Part shown: positions 1-10,301 of the stretch, piece by piece
Layout: each line of letters starts with the position of its first letter
Numbering within the stretch: the stretch's first letter is position 1
DNA from: Azospirillum oryzae
GTDB lineage: Bacteria; Pseudomonadota; Alphaproteobacteria; Azospirillales; Azospirillaceae
Reading direction: 5' to 3'
DNA length: 64,000 nt
NCBI RefSeq assembly: GCF_008364795.1
Contig: NZ_VTTM01000002.1
Coordinates: 310,001-374,000, forward strand
Program-made: the position numbers and the translations under genes
The notes under the pieces: generated by a model
What the model was told of the DNA's origin: nothing
Databases searched by the model: none
What the model saw: the letters and a program-made list of their open reading frames with translations, nothing else

Positions 1-1910
<1,910 letters not shown>

Positions 1911-2297
1911 GGGAAAGACTCCTTGGCTTCTGTGGCTTTTGGATCCGGCCGTCCGGATCGTGGCTTTTGGTTCGGGCGGGCACCGGGAACGATGCCTGTG
2001 AAGATGCTTCTCGTCGGATGGACTGGAAGGCCGCCGGACAGGACGCGCCATACAGCCAAGATGTAGGGCGCAAGGCCGGTCTATCAACGCGCCACATGAC
2101 CCCCGCCGCAAGACAAAGGAGGCAGTCCTGCCCAGGGGCCGAGACTTGGCGTGCGCTCCGGTATTGGAAACGGTTAGGGCGCGGTGGTCTATACATTACA
2201 AAGTTTTAGGCTATCCGGAATTGAATATGCCTTTCAGCGATTTCGTTCCCGGACTAGTCTGCTGCGCGTGAGCTGGTACGGACAGGGGAGGCAGGCG
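1911..2297. promoter_or_regulatory. Divergent intergenic region acnA / lepB
   Basis: This 387-base stretch between two divergent genes must hold promoters for both. Apart from the AAGGAG ribosome site of acnA and a GGGGAGG ribosome site just before 2298, I see only a TATACAT-like string near 2188 with no convincing -35 partner at 16-18 bases. No small gene or RNA is evident. Confidence 0.4.
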
Positions 2298-3035
2298 ATG
2301 CAGGGCAAGGGTGGTCTTTGGGATACGATCCGCACGGTGGCGGTCGCGGGACTGGTCGCCCTCGGCGCCCGTTCGGTGGTGGCGCAGCCCTTCCACGTCC
2401 CGTCGGGATCGATGGAGCCGACGCTGGAGGTCGGCGACTTCCTGTTCGCCAGCAAATTCCCCTACGGATACAGCCGCTACTCCTTCCCGCTCGATGCGCT
2501 TCCCATCGCCGGGCGGGTGCTGGGCCATGCGCCGGAGCGCGGCGACATCGTGGTGTTCCGCTTGCCGCGCGACCCGGCGCAGACCTATGTGAAGCGGCTG
2601 GTCGGGCTGCCGGGCGATGTCGTGCAGATGCGGGGCGGCGTTCTGTATGTGAACGGCCAGCCGGCGGAGCTGGAGCGGGTGGAGGATTTCGTCGAGACGG
2701 CGGCCGACGGCGGGCGCCGGACCATCCCGCAATTTGTGGAGCATCTGCCGGGTGGGCCGGCACACCGGGTTCTGCATGCGGCCGGGCGCGATGATCTTGA
2801 CGACACCCCGCCGCTGCGGGTGCCGGACGGCCATTATTTCATGCTGGGCGACAACCGCAGCAATTCGCTGGACAGCCGGGTGGAGGCGACGGCCGGCGGC
2901 GTCGGCTTCGTCCCCGCCGAAAACCTCGTCGGACGGGCCGATCTGCGGCATTTTTCCGTCGATCCTTCGGCATTGGACGAACCGACCCGCTGGCCGGCCG
3001 CCCTGCGGCTCGACCGTATCGGGCTGATCCGATGA
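2298..3035 (+). CDS. lepB: Signal peptidase I
   Basis: Membrane serine protease that cleaves signal peptides from exported proteins on the periplasmic side. The 245-residue protein has one N-terminal membrane segment (about 10-28), then the catalytic serine S38 in PSGSMEPTL, the catalytic lysine K99 in YVKRLVGLPGD, and the box E motif GDNRSNSLDSR. The ATG at 2298 is preferred over an upstream in-frame start at 2184 because GGGGAGG lies 7 bases before it and the upstream extension is unlike the family. It stands alone instead of next to rnc and era, so it may be a second signal peptidase of the genome (inference). Confidence 0.93.
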   Translation: MQGKGGLWDTIRTVAVAGLVALGARSVVAQPFHVPSGSMEPTLEVGDFLFASKFPYGYSRYSFPLDALPIAGRVLGHAPERGDIVVFRLPRDPAQTYVKRLVGLPGDVVQMRGGVLYVNGQPAELERVEDFVETAADGGRRTIPQFVEHLPGGPAHRVLHAAGRDDLDDTPPLRVPDGHYFMLGDNRSNSLDSRVEATAGGVGFVPAENLVGRADLRHFSVDPSALDEPTRWPAALRLDRIGLIR

Positions 3036-3048
3036 CGGTTGCGGCCTA

Positions 3049-4089
3049 TCACGCCGGCTTCATCGCCACATAGCGGACGAAGCGCAGGCCGCTGCCCAGC
3101 ACCCGCAGCCGCGCCCACCACAGCGCAAGCTCCCGCTTCAGCGCCGCCAGCACCGGGGCCGGCGGCGGGACGGCGTTCGCCAGCGTATCGGCCAGCCTGC
3201 GCACGCGGTCGATGATGTGGCGGCGGTGCAGCTGGGTCAGATCCTCCGAAATGCGGAGGTCGAGGTTGCGCTGGGTCAGCTCGTCGGCCATGCGGGTGGC
3301 GGTCCAGGGGTAGACCTCCATCGGCTCCTCCTCCCGCCAGCCGTTCCAGGCGTCCCAGGAACCGGGGGTGCCGTCGATCACGTAATCGAAAAGGGCGATG
3401 CCGCCCTTGGGCTTCACGCAGTCGCCGACGCGGTCGAGGAACAGCTCCTTGTCGCGCAGCCGGTGGACGATGCGGTCGGCCATCACGAGGTCAAAGCTGC
3501 CGGCCTGGTTGAAATGCTCCGGGTCGTAATGGGCGATCGGCGCCTTCTTCGACAGGCCCAGCGCCTTCGACCGGTCCATCGCCAGCTTCGCCAGCAGCGG
3601 CGACGGCTCCAGCCCGGTCACCCAGGTGTCGCAGCTCTCCACCAGCGCGCGGGCGGTGCCGCCGAGGCCGGCCGACAGATCCAGCACGCTCTTGGCCGGG
3701 TTCAGCCCGAAGGAGCGGACGGAGTCGACCATCCACGCCGCCTCTTCCGGCCCGGTCATGTCCTGGCCCCACAGAAGCTGCGCCCCTTCGCTGCGCGCCG
3801 GCGACCAGACGGGTTCGCCGTGACGGTCGAGCTGCATCAGCGCCAGCCGGTCCAGTTCCGGATTGCCGCCGGCCGTTGCCGGGTCGGACGATGCCGCGGG
3901 CAGGGTGGCGGTACCGACCGCATCCACCGGTCCGGGCTGGCGTAGCTCCGCCAAGTTACGCAGGTCAGCCCGGTGCGAGACGCGGGGCAGGCGGGACAGG
4001 TCATAACCTTCCCACCAGGCGGCCAAACGGATGCGCCAGTCGGGGTTACGCCACCGCTCCAAATCCTGCGGACTGACCTGCGGAACCAC
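3049..4089 (-). CDS. SAM-dependent class I methyltransferase
   Basis: A 346-residue protein with a Rossmann-type methyltransferase core from about residue 130: motif I is VLDLSAGLGGTARALV, the acidic end of strand 2 follows in VTGLEPSPLLA, and motif IV-like FDLVMADRIVHRL comes later. The N-terminal 120 residues are a tryptophan-rich extension with no domain I recognise, and the C-terminus ends with a hydrophobic basic helix. Substrate unknown. The start is GTG at 4087-4089 with a weak AAAGGG upstream. It converges on lepB, with 13 bases between the stops, and diverges from the nudix gene. Methyltransferase fold is well supported; no specific target can be named. Confidence 0.8.
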   Translation of the reverse strand: MVPQVSPQDLERWRNPDWRIRLAAWWEGYDLSRLPRVSHRADLRNLAELRQPGPVDAVGTATLPAASSDPATAGGNPELDRLALMQLDRHGEPVWSPARSEGAQLLWGQDMTGPEEAAWMVDSVRSFGLNPAKSVLDLSAGLGGTARALVESCDTWVTGLEPSPLLAKLAMDRSKALGLSKKAPIAHYDPEHFNQAGSFDLVMADRIVHRLRDKELFLDRVGDCVKPKGGIALFDYVIDGTPGSWDAWNGWREEEPMEVYPWTATRMADELTQRNLDLRISEDLTQLHRRHIIDRVRRLADTLANAVPPPAPVLAALKRELALWWARLRVLGSGLRFVRYVAMKPA

Positions 4090-4291
4090 GCATCTGCCCT
4101 TTCCAGGTCGTTGGGCGGAACATCAATCCAACCCATTTTGGGTATGACATCGACATTCGAAGCTGTGATTTAGAAGTAGGTGCGACGGATTTGTCTGTCA
4201 AGAAACCATTATTTAACGATTTCGACTTTGTTTTTCTCAATTGTTCGAAAATTTTACCGGTTTTTGTCTGTGAGCCTGCTGAGTGCAGGCA

Positions 4292-4320
4292 TTGCGGCAG
4301 AGGTGCTGCCTCACTATACT
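4292..4320 (+). promoter_or_regulatory. Predicted sigma-70 promoter of the nudix gene
   Basis: TTGCGG at 4292-4297 and TATACT at 4315-4320 are separated by exactly 17 bases and sit 30 bases before the GTG start at 4350. The -10 matches the sigma-70 consensus in 5 of 6 positions, the -35 in 3 of 6. The preceding 4140-4270 stretch is AT-rich, as expected upstream of a promoter in a GC-rich genome. Confidence 0.55.
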
Positions 4321-4349
4321 CCGGTCGCAACCGACGAAGGGGGCTTCGC

Positions 4350-4952
4350 GTGCCGATCGAAACCGGTGAGTCCACCGGCAATCCGTGGACCGTGCTGACC
4401 AGCACGACGAAATACGAGAACGCCTGGATGGAGGTGGTCGAACACAAGGTTCTGACCCCGAAAGGCGCCCCGGGCATCTACGGTGTCGTCCACCCCCGCA
4501 GCATCGCCACCGGCGTCGTGCCGATCCATGACGACGGGACGGTGACGCTGGTCGGCCAGTACCGCTTCCCGTTGAAGCAATACAGCTGGGAAATCCCCGA
4601 AGGCGGCGGGCGCAAGGGGTTGGAGCCGCAGGAATCCGCGGCGCGCGAATTGCGCGAGGAGACCGGCCTGACGGCGCGGCGCTGGATGCCGCTGATGAAG
4701 CTGCACCTGTCCAACTGCATCACCGACGAGGTGGCTTATACTTTCGTCGCCTGGAGCCTGGAGCAGGGCGAGTCCGCTCCCGACGAGACCGAGGTTCTGG
4801 CGGTGCGCCGCGTGCCTTTCGCCGATGTGATCGACATGGTGCTGGACGGTGCCATCACCGACGCCATGGCGGTCGCCAGCCTGCTGAAGCTGCGGGTTCT
4901 GGCGGCGGAAGACGGGCTGCCCGAAGATCTCGCAAGCATTCTGCGCCTGTGA
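4350..4952 (+). CDS. Nudix hydrolase, ADP-ribose pyrophosphatase-like
   Basis: Hydrolyses nucleoside diphosphate-linked substrates; the layout resembles ADP-ribose/ADP-sugar pyrophosphatases. The 200-residue protein carries EGGGRKGLEPQESAARE followed by LREETGL: the REUxEExGU half of the nudix box is exact, while the glutamate before it is one residue off the canonical spacing. The GTG at 4350 is chosen over an in-frame ATG at 4191 because the promoter at 4292-4320 and GAAGGGGG before 4350 both fit, and the upstream 53 codons encode a cysteine-rich, non-family sequence. The next gene starts 22 bases downstream, probably in the same transcript. Substrate is inferred. Confidence 0.87.
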   Translation: MPIETGESTGNPWTVLTSTTKYENAWMEVVEHKVLTPKGAPGIYGVVHPRSIATGVVPIHDDGTVTLVGQYRFPLKQYSWEIPEGGGRKGLEPQESAARELREETGLTARRWMPLMKLHLSNCITDEVAYTFVAWSLEQGESAPDETEVLAVRRVPFADVIDMVLDGAITDAMAVASLLKLRVLAAEDGLPEDLASILRL

Positions 4953-4974
4953 CCTGCTTGCTCATCGGACCTCA

Positions 4975-5604
4975 ATGACTGTCGTTTCCGGCCACGCCGT
5001 CGCCATCGATTTCGAAACCGCCAACGAGACCCGCACCAGCGCCTGCTCCATCGGCGTCGCCTGGATCGAGGACGGTCGCGTGACCAGGACGGAGGAGCAT
5101 CTGATCCGCCCGCGCGAACTGCGCTTCAACTCCTTCAACAGTGCGATCCACGGCATCCGGGAAGAGGACGTGGCCGACGCCCCCGAATTCCCGGAGGTGT
5201 GGGCGACCTTGCGCGAACGGGTGCAGGGCCGGTTGATCCTGGCCCACAACGCCGCCTTCGACATCAGCGTGCTGCGCCACACCCTGACCGATTACGGTCT
5301 GGATTGGCCGGCCTGCGACTATCTCTGCACCGTCGTGATGGCGCGGCGTGCCTGGCCGACGCTGACGGCGCACCGGCTGAACCATCTGGCCGACTTCCTG
5401 GGCATCGCGCTGGACCACCACCATGCCGGCAGCGACGCCGAGGCCTGCGGGCGCATCGCGCTGGCCGCCGCGGCGGAAATGGGGCTGCGCGGCTTTGGCG
5501 AGATTTCCCGCACCGGGATCAATCCGGGCCGCATCGCCCCCGGCGGCTATTCACCGTGCAAGGGTGGCAAGGCGCCGCCACGGCGTCCGCGCGTCGTGGT
5601 GTGA
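4975..5604 (+). CDS. DnaQ-like DEDDh 3'-5' exonuclease
   Basis: Predicted metal-dependent 3'-5' exonuclease of the DNA polymerase III epsilon superfamily. Over 209 residues the four acidic motifs are readable: AIDFETAN (ExoI, D and E), HNAAFDISVL (ExoII), and HHHAGSDAEACGRI (ExoIII with the h-type histidine and D). A basic proline-rich tail of about 30 residues ends in PPRRPRVVV and may contact nucleic acid. Not the replicative epsilon subunit, since no polymerase-binding tail is apparent and the context is a small repair/sanitation-like cluster after a nudix hydrolase. Confidence 0.85.
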   Translation: MTVVSGHAVAIDFETANETRTSACSIGVAWIEDGRVTRTEEHLIRPRELRFNSFNSAIHGIREEDVADAPEFPEVWATLRERVQGRLILAHNAAFDISVLRHTLTDYGLDWPACDYLCTVVMARRAWPTLTAHRLNHLADFLGIALDHHHAGSDAEACGRIALAAAAEMGLRGFGEISRTGINPGRIAPGGYSPCKGGKAPPRRPRVVV

Positions 5605-5678
5605 CGATTCAGCCGAGGCTTCCCCGCGGCTGGCCCCTGCGCTAGGCTCCCGCTCCACCGTATGAAGGAGCGAACCGC

Positions 5679-5963
5679 ATGCTGTTCATGTTCCATTGCG
5701 TCGACAAGGCGGGTGCCGCCGATATCCGCGCCGCCAACCGTGCCGAGCATCTGGCCTATCTGGAGGCCAACGCCGACCGCATCTTCGTCGCCGGCCCGCT
5801 GCTGTCGGACGACCAGAGCGGCATGGTCGGCAGCCTGCTGATCGTCGAGTGTGCCGATGCCGCCGCGGCACAGGACTTCGCCTCCGGCGACCCCTATGCC
5901 AAGGCCGGCCTGTTCGACAGCGTGACGATCCGGCCCTGGCGCCGCGTCTATCCCAAGGCCTGA
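5679..5963 (+). CDS. YciI-like protein
   Basis: A 94-residue protein of the YciI family, a ferredoxin-like alpha+beta fold with a conserved His-Asp pair proposed to be catalytic in some members. Visible landmarks are MLFMFHCVDK at the start, the NRAEHLAYLE helix with its histidine, VAGPLLSDD, and FASGDPYAKAGLFDSVTIRPWR at the end. A GAAGGAG ribosome site precedes the ATG. The EVE-domain gene follows after 17 bases; YciI and EVE genes often neighbour each other in alphaproteobacteria (from memory). Biochemical role unknown. Confidence 0.85.
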   Translation: MLFMFHCVDKAGAADIRAANRAEHLAYLEANADRIFVAGPLLSDDQSGMVGSLLIVECADAAAAQDFASGDPYAKAGLFDSVTIRPWRRVYPKA

Positions 5964-5980
5964 GCGGGAGAGCGCCGGCG

Positions 5981-6400
5981 ATGGCCTATTGGCTGGTGAA
6001 ATCCGAGCCGTTCAAATATTCCTGGGACCGCATGGTCGCCGACGGCCGGACCCATTGGGACGGGGTGCGCAATTACCAGGCGTCCAACAATCTGAAGGCG
6101 ATGGAGGTGGGCGACCGCGCCTTCTTCTATCACTCCAACGAAGGGCTGGAGATCGTCGGCATCGTCGAGATCGTCCGCACCTATTACCCGGACCCCAGCG
6201 ACGAGTCCGGCCGCTTCGGCATGGTCGACGTGGCTCCGGTGATGCCGGTGAAGACGCCCGTCACGCTGAAGCAGATCAAGGCCGACCCGCTGCTGCAGTC
6301 GATGGCCCTGGTCCGTCAGTCCCGCCTGTCGGTCTGCCCGGTCAGCGATGAGGAATGGGCCCGCGTGTGCGATCTGGCAGGGGTCGGAGTGCCGGCTTGA
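5981..6400 (+). CDS. EVE domain protein
   Basis: A 139-residue single-domain EVE protein, a PUA-like fold related to YTH that is thought to bind modified bases in DNA or RNA. The diagnostic opening is YWLVKSEPFKYSW, followed by WDGVRNYQASNNLKAMEVGD and AFFYHSN, all hallmarks of the family. The start ATG at 5981 follows a GGGAGAG ribosome site. It closes the YciI-EVE pair, and the gene is followed directly by a perfect palindrome at 6412-6460. Ligand not determinable from sequence. Confidence 0.92.
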   Translation: MAYWLVKSEPFKYSWDRMVADGRTHWDGVRNYQASNNLKAMEVGDRAFFYHSNEGLEIVGIVEIVRTYYPDPSDESGRFGMVDVAPVMPVKTPVTLKQIKADPLLQSMALVRQSRLSVCPVSDEEWARVCDLAGVGVPA

Positions 6401-6411
6401 GGTGACACTTG

Positions 6412-6460
6412 CCCCCACCCTAACCCTCCCCCGCTGGGCGGGGGAGGGTTAGGGTGGGGG
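6412..6460. terminator. Perfect 23-bp palindrome between convergent genes (terminator or repeat element)
   Basis: Arms 6412-6434 and 6438-6460 are exact reverse complements over 23 bases with a 3-base loop (TGG). It lies between the convergent EVE and small hypothetical genes, where a two-way terminator is expected, but there is no T-tract. The right arm contains GGGGAGGGTTAGGG, which recurs at about 14008-14021, so it may also belong to a dispersed palindromic repeat family. Confidence 0.7.
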
Positions 6461-6477
6461 TTAACGGAACCGTCAGA

Positions 6478-6702
6478 TTACTCCGCCGCGTCCTGCATCG
6501 CCGCGCGGAAGTCGCTGGTGGCCTGCAGCATGCGCCGGGCGATGTCGGCCATGCCGGCGGCGGAGGTGGCGGTGAGGGGCGCGCCCAGGGCGCGCAGCGT
6601 GGCGTCGATGGCCGTCAGGCTGGTGCGGTCGGCCAGACCGGTCAGGCGGCCGGCGGTGTCGCCCGCTTCGGGAAGATCGTCCGCGTTGGTGGTGCTGGCC
6701 AT
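6478..6702 (-). CDS. Small hypothetical protein
   Basis: A 74-residue alanine-rich protein with no domain I recognise. It is predicted to be largely helical, with a central AAGMADIARRMLQATSDFRAAM amphipathic segment, and lacks a signal peptide or membrane helix. The frame starts with ATG at 6700-6702 and stops with TAA beside the palindrome. Coding potential is supported by position and by a normal composition for this genome, but it could be a chance frame. Confidence 0.5.
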   Translation of the reverse strand: MASTTNADDLPEAGDTAGRLTGLADRTSLTAIDATLRALGAPLTATSAAGMADIARRMLQATSDFRAAMQDAAE

Positions 6703-7090
6703 TGCGATCCTTGCCGCCGATGATCGTTACCGTGATGCAGCAACTCTATAGCTGTCAGTCGGTTAAGGTCGGGTTAAGCAAGGGATCGTTCGTTAGGGCG
6801 CGGACATGGCGCATGCTGCACCGCGGCGCGGCGGATGGTCGCGGCACCCGGTCCCCCCTGTTTCAGGTCCGAACGGCGCCGGAACCTGCGTGCCTTGGTA
6901 TGCTTGAGGAAGAAACAGTCTCGCGCTGCAAAATCAGCGACACAATCCTCCTTTGGTCGGGGGGCCTGCGGGGGCCGATTTGCTTGTTCGTCCCGCAACT
7001 TGTGTGGATAATGCCGCTCAATTCCGGGCGGCGGCCCGCCGCCCTGCAACATCTTCCGGCCAATTCGGAAGCAACGGGGGAATCGCACTC
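6703..7090. promoter_or_regulatory. Upstream region of acsA with candidate promoter
   Basis: A 388-base gap between a divergent small gene and acsA. At 6984-6989 TTGTTC and at 7007-7012 GATAAT are 17 bases apart, a plausible sigma-70 promoter (5 of 6 at -10) giving a leader of about 70 bases. I looked for a sigma-54 -24/-12 element and found none with correct spacing. The region also contains several short GGC-rich inverted repeats; no RNA family was recognised. Confidence 0.45.
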
Positions 7091-9031
7091 ATGACCGACA
7101 ACAGCTTCTTTCCGGTGAAGCCCGAGATCGCGGCGACCGCCCACGTGAACGCGGAAGCCTATGCCCGCATGTACGAGCAGTCGGTCAAGGACCCCGAGGC
7201 GTTCTGGGGCGAGCAGGGCAAGCGGCTCGACTGGATCAAGCCCTACAGCAAGGTGAAGGACGTCAACTTCAACGACGACGTCCACATCCGCTGGTTCCAC
7301 GACGGCACGCTGAACGTTTCCGCCAACTGCATCGACCGTCACCTGGCGACCCGCGGCGACCAGACCGCGATCCTGTTCGAAGGCGACGACCCCGGCGTTT
7401 CCAAGGCCATCACCTATAAGGAACTGCACGAGAAGGTCAGCCGTCTCGCCAACGTCCTGAAGAAGAACGGCGTCAAGAAGGGCGACCGCGTCACCATCTA
7501 CCTGCCGATGATCCCGGAGGCCGCCTATGCGATGCTGGCCTGCACCCGCATCGGCGCCATCCACTCCATCGTCTTCGGCGGCTTCTCGCCCGACAGCCTG
7601 AAGGACCGCATCGTCGACTGCGACAGCCACTTCGTCATCACGTCCGACGAGGGCCTGCGCGGTGGCCGCAAGGTGCCGCTGAAGGCCAACGCCGACAAGG
7701 CGGTGGCCGGCGCGCCGATGGTCAAGCATGTGCTGGTCGTCAAGCACACCGGCGGCGACGTCGCCTGGACCGAGGGCCGCGACCTCTGGTACCACGAGGA
7801 GATGGACAGCGTCTCCGCCGACTGCCCGCCGGAAGAGATGAGCGCCGAGGATCCGCTGTTCATCCTCTACACCTCCGGGTCGACCGGCAAGCCGAAGGGC
7901 GTGCTCCACACCACCGGCGGCTATCTCGTCTATGCGTCGATGACCCACCAGTATGTCTTCGACTACAAGGACGGCGAGGTCTACTGGTGCACGGCCGACG
8001 TGGGTTGGGTCACCGGCCACAGCTACATCGTCTATGGTCCGCTCGCCAACGGCGCCACCACGCTGATGTTCGAAGGCGTGCCGACCTATCCGGACGTTTC
8101 GCGCTTCTGGCAGGTCATCGACAAGCACAAGGTCAACATCTTCTACACCGCCCCGACCGCCATCCGCTCGCTGATGCGTGAAGGCGAAGGCCCCGTGAAG
8201 AAGACCTCGCGCGCCTCGCTCCGCGTCCTGGGTTCGGTCGGCGAGCCGATCAATCCGGAAGCGTGGCTGTGGTACTACAATGTGGTCGGCGACGCCCGCT
8301 GCCCGATCGTCGACACCTGGTGGCAGACGGAAACCGGCGGCATCCTGATCACCCCGCTGGTCGGCGCCATCGGCCAGAAGCCTGGTTCGGCGACCAAGCC
8401 GTTCTTCGGCGTCCAGCCGGTCGTCGTCGACAACGAAGGCCAGATCCTGGAAGGCGAGACCGAAGGCAACCTCTGCATCGCCGATGCGTGGCCGGGCATG
8501 ATGCGCACGGTCTACGGCGACCACGAGCGCTTCGTCCAGACCTACTTCTCGACCTTCCCGGGCAAGTACTTCACCGGTGACGGCTGCCGCCGCGACGCCG
8601 ACGGCTATTACTGGATCACCGGCCGCGTCGACGACGTCATCAACGTGTCCGGCCACCGCATGGGCACCGCCGAGGTCGAAAGCGCCCTGGTCGCCCACCC
8701 GAAGGTCGCCGAGGCCGCGGTCGTCGGCTATCCGCACGACCTGAAGGGCCAGGGCATCTATGCCTACGTCACCCTGAACGCCGGCGAGACCCCGACGGAA
8801 GAGCTGCGCAAGGAGCTGGTGAACTGGGTCCGCAAGGAGATCGGCCCGATCGCCTCGCCCGACCTGATCCAGTGGGCCCCCGGCCTGCCGAAGACGCGTT
8901 CGGGCAAGATCATGCGCCGCATCCTGCGCAAGATCGCCGCGAACGAGTATGACAGCCTGGGCGACACCTCGACGCTGGCCGATCCGGGTGTCGTGACCGA
9001 CCTGATCGACAACCGCATGAACAACGCCTGA
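7091..9031 (+). CDS. acsA: Acetyl-CoA synthetase
   Basis: Activates acetate to acetyl-CoA through acetyl-AMP (AMP-forming, EC 6.2.1.1). The 646-residue length is standard. Core motifs are the phosphate-binding loop [44 protein letters not shown], and near the C-terminus [11 protein letters not shown], whose lysine is the site acetylated to control Acs activity in other bacteria. ATG at 7091 follows a GGGGGA ribosome site. A hairpin at 9084-9111 follows the gene, which therefore looks monocistronic. Confidence 0.97.
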   Translation: MTDNSFFPVKPEIAATAHVNAEAYARMYEQSVKDPEAFWGEQGKRLDWIKPYSKVKDVNFNDDVHIRWFHDGTLNVSANCIDRHLATRGDQTAILFEGDDPGVSKAITYKELHEKVSRLANVLKKNGVKKGDRVTIYLPMIPEAAYAMLACTRIGAIHSIVFGGFSPDSLKDRIVDCDSHFVITSDEGLRGGRKVPLKANADKAVAGAPMVKHVLVVKHTGGDVAWTEGRDLWYHEEMDSVSADCPPEEMSAEDPLFILYTSGSTGKPKGVLHTTGGYLVYASMTHQYVFDYKDGEVYWCTADVGWVTGHSYIVYGPLANGATTLMFEGVPTYPDVSRFWQVIDKHKVNIFYTAPTAIRSLMREGEGPVKKTSRASLRVLGSVGEPINPEAWLWYYNVVGDARCPIVDTWWQTETGGILITPLVGAIGQKPGSATKPFFGVQPVVVDNEGQILEGETEGNLCIADAWPGMMRTVYGDHERFVQTYFSTFPGKYFTGDGCRRDADGYYWITGRVDDVINVSGHRMGTAEVESALVAHPKVAEAAVVGYPHDLKGQGIYAYVTLNAGETPTEELRKELVNWVRKEIGPIASPDLIQWAPGLPKTRSGKIMRRILRKIAANEYDSLGDTSTLADPGVVTDLIDNRMNNA

Positions 9032-9083
9032 GTGAAAGAGTGGCGCTCCGGATGGGGCGCCTCCCTTTTCCACCGTGACACGC

Positions 9084-9111
9084 AAGGCCCCGGACCCCAT
9101 GCCGGGGCCTT
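9084..9111 (+). terminator. Hairpin terminator after acsA
   Basis: Arms 9084-9093 (AAGGCCCCGG) and 9102-9111 (CCGGGGCCTT) form a perfect 10-bp stem with an 8-base loop, 53 bases after the acsA stop. The following T-tract is weak (TTCGTCATGT), so termination strength is uncertain. Confidence 0.65.
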
Positions 9112-9125
9112 CGTCATGTCCGCGC

Positions 9126-9620
9126 TCAGCCCTCCGGCAGCACCAGCGGGGCGGCGGGGGAGATGGCGAAGGAGGTCGGGGAGGGGTGGCGCTCGGCGAT
9201 CCGTTTCCGCGCGTCCTCCGCGCTCTCGGCGGCGACGGCATAGGTTCGCACGCCCGTCCAAGGGGCGGTGGCGTCCAGCGCCTCCACCGCGACATACCAC
9301 AGCGGACCGCCGGAGCGGGCGATGCGGTCGACGCAGTGGAACTCCATCGGCGCCAGTGCGGAATCGGCGGTCACGGCGGACTGCAGGGACAGGATCTCGC
9401 CCTCGACCTCCGCCACCTCGCGGCGCAGGCCGGCCAGCATCTCTTCCGCCTCCACCCGGCGGACGGCGGCGAGCTTGGCATAGTTGGCGTAGACGTCCAG
9501 CCGTTCCCTCAGGGCGGCCAGCTTCTCCGACTGGCGGCGCGCGCGGATGCCGAGGATCCGTTCGCCCAGCATGCCGACGCCAAGGCTGGTGACCGCCCCC
9601 AGCAGCCAGACGATGGTCAT
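9126..9620 (-). CDS. Membrane-anchored coiled-coil protein, unknown function
   Basis: A 164-residue protein with an N-terminal hydrophobic helix (about 2-22, ending before GIRARRQ), a charged heptad-rich helix from about 26 to 78, and a small C-terminal segment containing WYVAVEALD and TYAVAAESAEDARKRIAERHP. I do not recognise a family. Its start overlaps the stop of the upstream gene by 4 bases (ATGA-type overlap), so the two are translationally coupled. The partner has the same helix plus coiled-coil layout, which suggests a hetero-oligomeric membrane complex (inference). Confidence 0.7.
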   Translation of the reverse strand: MTIVWLLGAVTSLGVGMLGERILGIRARRQSEKLAALRERLDVYANYAKLAAVRRVEAEEMLAGLRREVAEVEGEILSLQSAVTADSALAPMEFHCVDRIARSGGPLWYVAVEALDATAPWTGVRTYAVAAESAEDARKRIAERHPSPTSFAISPAAPLVLPEG

Positions 9621-10156
9621 GGCGCGACGGCTCCGGCAACTGCCTGTTCGTCCGCACCCTCGCTGGAAACGGTCACGCCCACCCCGTCGTGGAAGATGTT
9701 GCGGGTCAGCATCTGGGCGGCGGCGAAATCGCCGGCCCAGACCTGCGCCTCGTTCTCGAAGCGCCAGATGGCGGGATGGACCACCGCCTTGGCATCGGGG
9801 CGGGCGGTGAAGCCGGGCGCCATCGCCAGCCGGAACACGAAGCGGTTGCGTCCCGGTTCCGGCCGGCCGATCTCGTGGATGAAGTGGCGCGCGGTGTCGG
9901 CGCGCTTGCCGCCGCGGCGGTTGAGGATCAGCTTTTCGGTCGACAGCTCGACAAGCTTCGCCTTCATCGCCCCGATCTCGGCCTGCATGGCCTCAAGCTC
10001 GTTGGCCTTGCTTTCCAGTGCATCGCGCTCGGCGGCCAGGGTGGCGCCGCAATGGCGGATCTGCCGGTCGGCCCGCAGGATCAAGGCACGGCGGATGCCC
10101 AGGAACAGCAGGGTGGCGCCGATGCAGAACAGCGCCAGCAGCATCTCCGACGTCAT
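9617..10156 (-). CDS. Membrane-anchored coiled-coil protein, partner of the downstream gene
   Basis: A 179-residue protein with an N-terminal membrane helix (EMLLALFCIGATLLFLGI), then a long coiled coil (about 30-75, including ELEAMQAEIGAMKAKLVEL), and a C-terminal region with GRNRFVFRLAMAPGF and an FENEAQVWAGD stretch. No family recognised. It is the first gene of a two-gene unit with the 9126-9620 gene (4-base overlap). The topology is probably N-in with a cytoplasmic coiled coil, judged from the arginine-rich segment RRALILRADR right after the helix. Confidence 0.7.
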   Translation of the reverse strand: MTSEMLLALFCIGATLLFLGIRRALILRADRQIRHCGATLAAERDALESKANELEAMQAEIGAMKAKLVELSTEKLILNRRGGKRADTARHFIHEIGRPEPGRNRFVFRLAMAPGFTARPDAKAVVHPAIWRFENEAQVWAGDFAAAQMLTRNIFHDGVGVTVSSEGADEQAVAGAVAP

Positions 10157-10248
10157 AGGCGCCCGCTCCGCAAACCATCCGGCTAGTTGAGGGAGTTGTA
10201 GCGCAATCCGCGCGGGTACGCATCACAAGCAAGTGCTTAGCGGCCATG

Positions 10249-10274
10249 AAAAACGGCGCCCCGAAGGGCGCCGT
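10249..10274 (-). terminator. Intrinsic terminator of the TRAP binding-protein gene
   Basis: Read on the minus strand: a 9-bp perfect stem (10266-10274 with 10253-10261), a 4-base loop and a run of five T (plus-strand A at 10249-10253), starting 28 bases after the stop of the dctP-like gene. This is a textbook rho-independent terminator. Confidence 0.85.
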
Positions 10275-10301
10275 CATTCCTTGCACCGGCGAAGGTGAGG
10301 A

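Noticed and set aside
6703..6990. Possible sigma-54 element or riboswitch upstream of acsA
   Set aside because: No GG-N10-GC match and no recognisable aptamer fold; only a modest sigma-70 candidate was kept.
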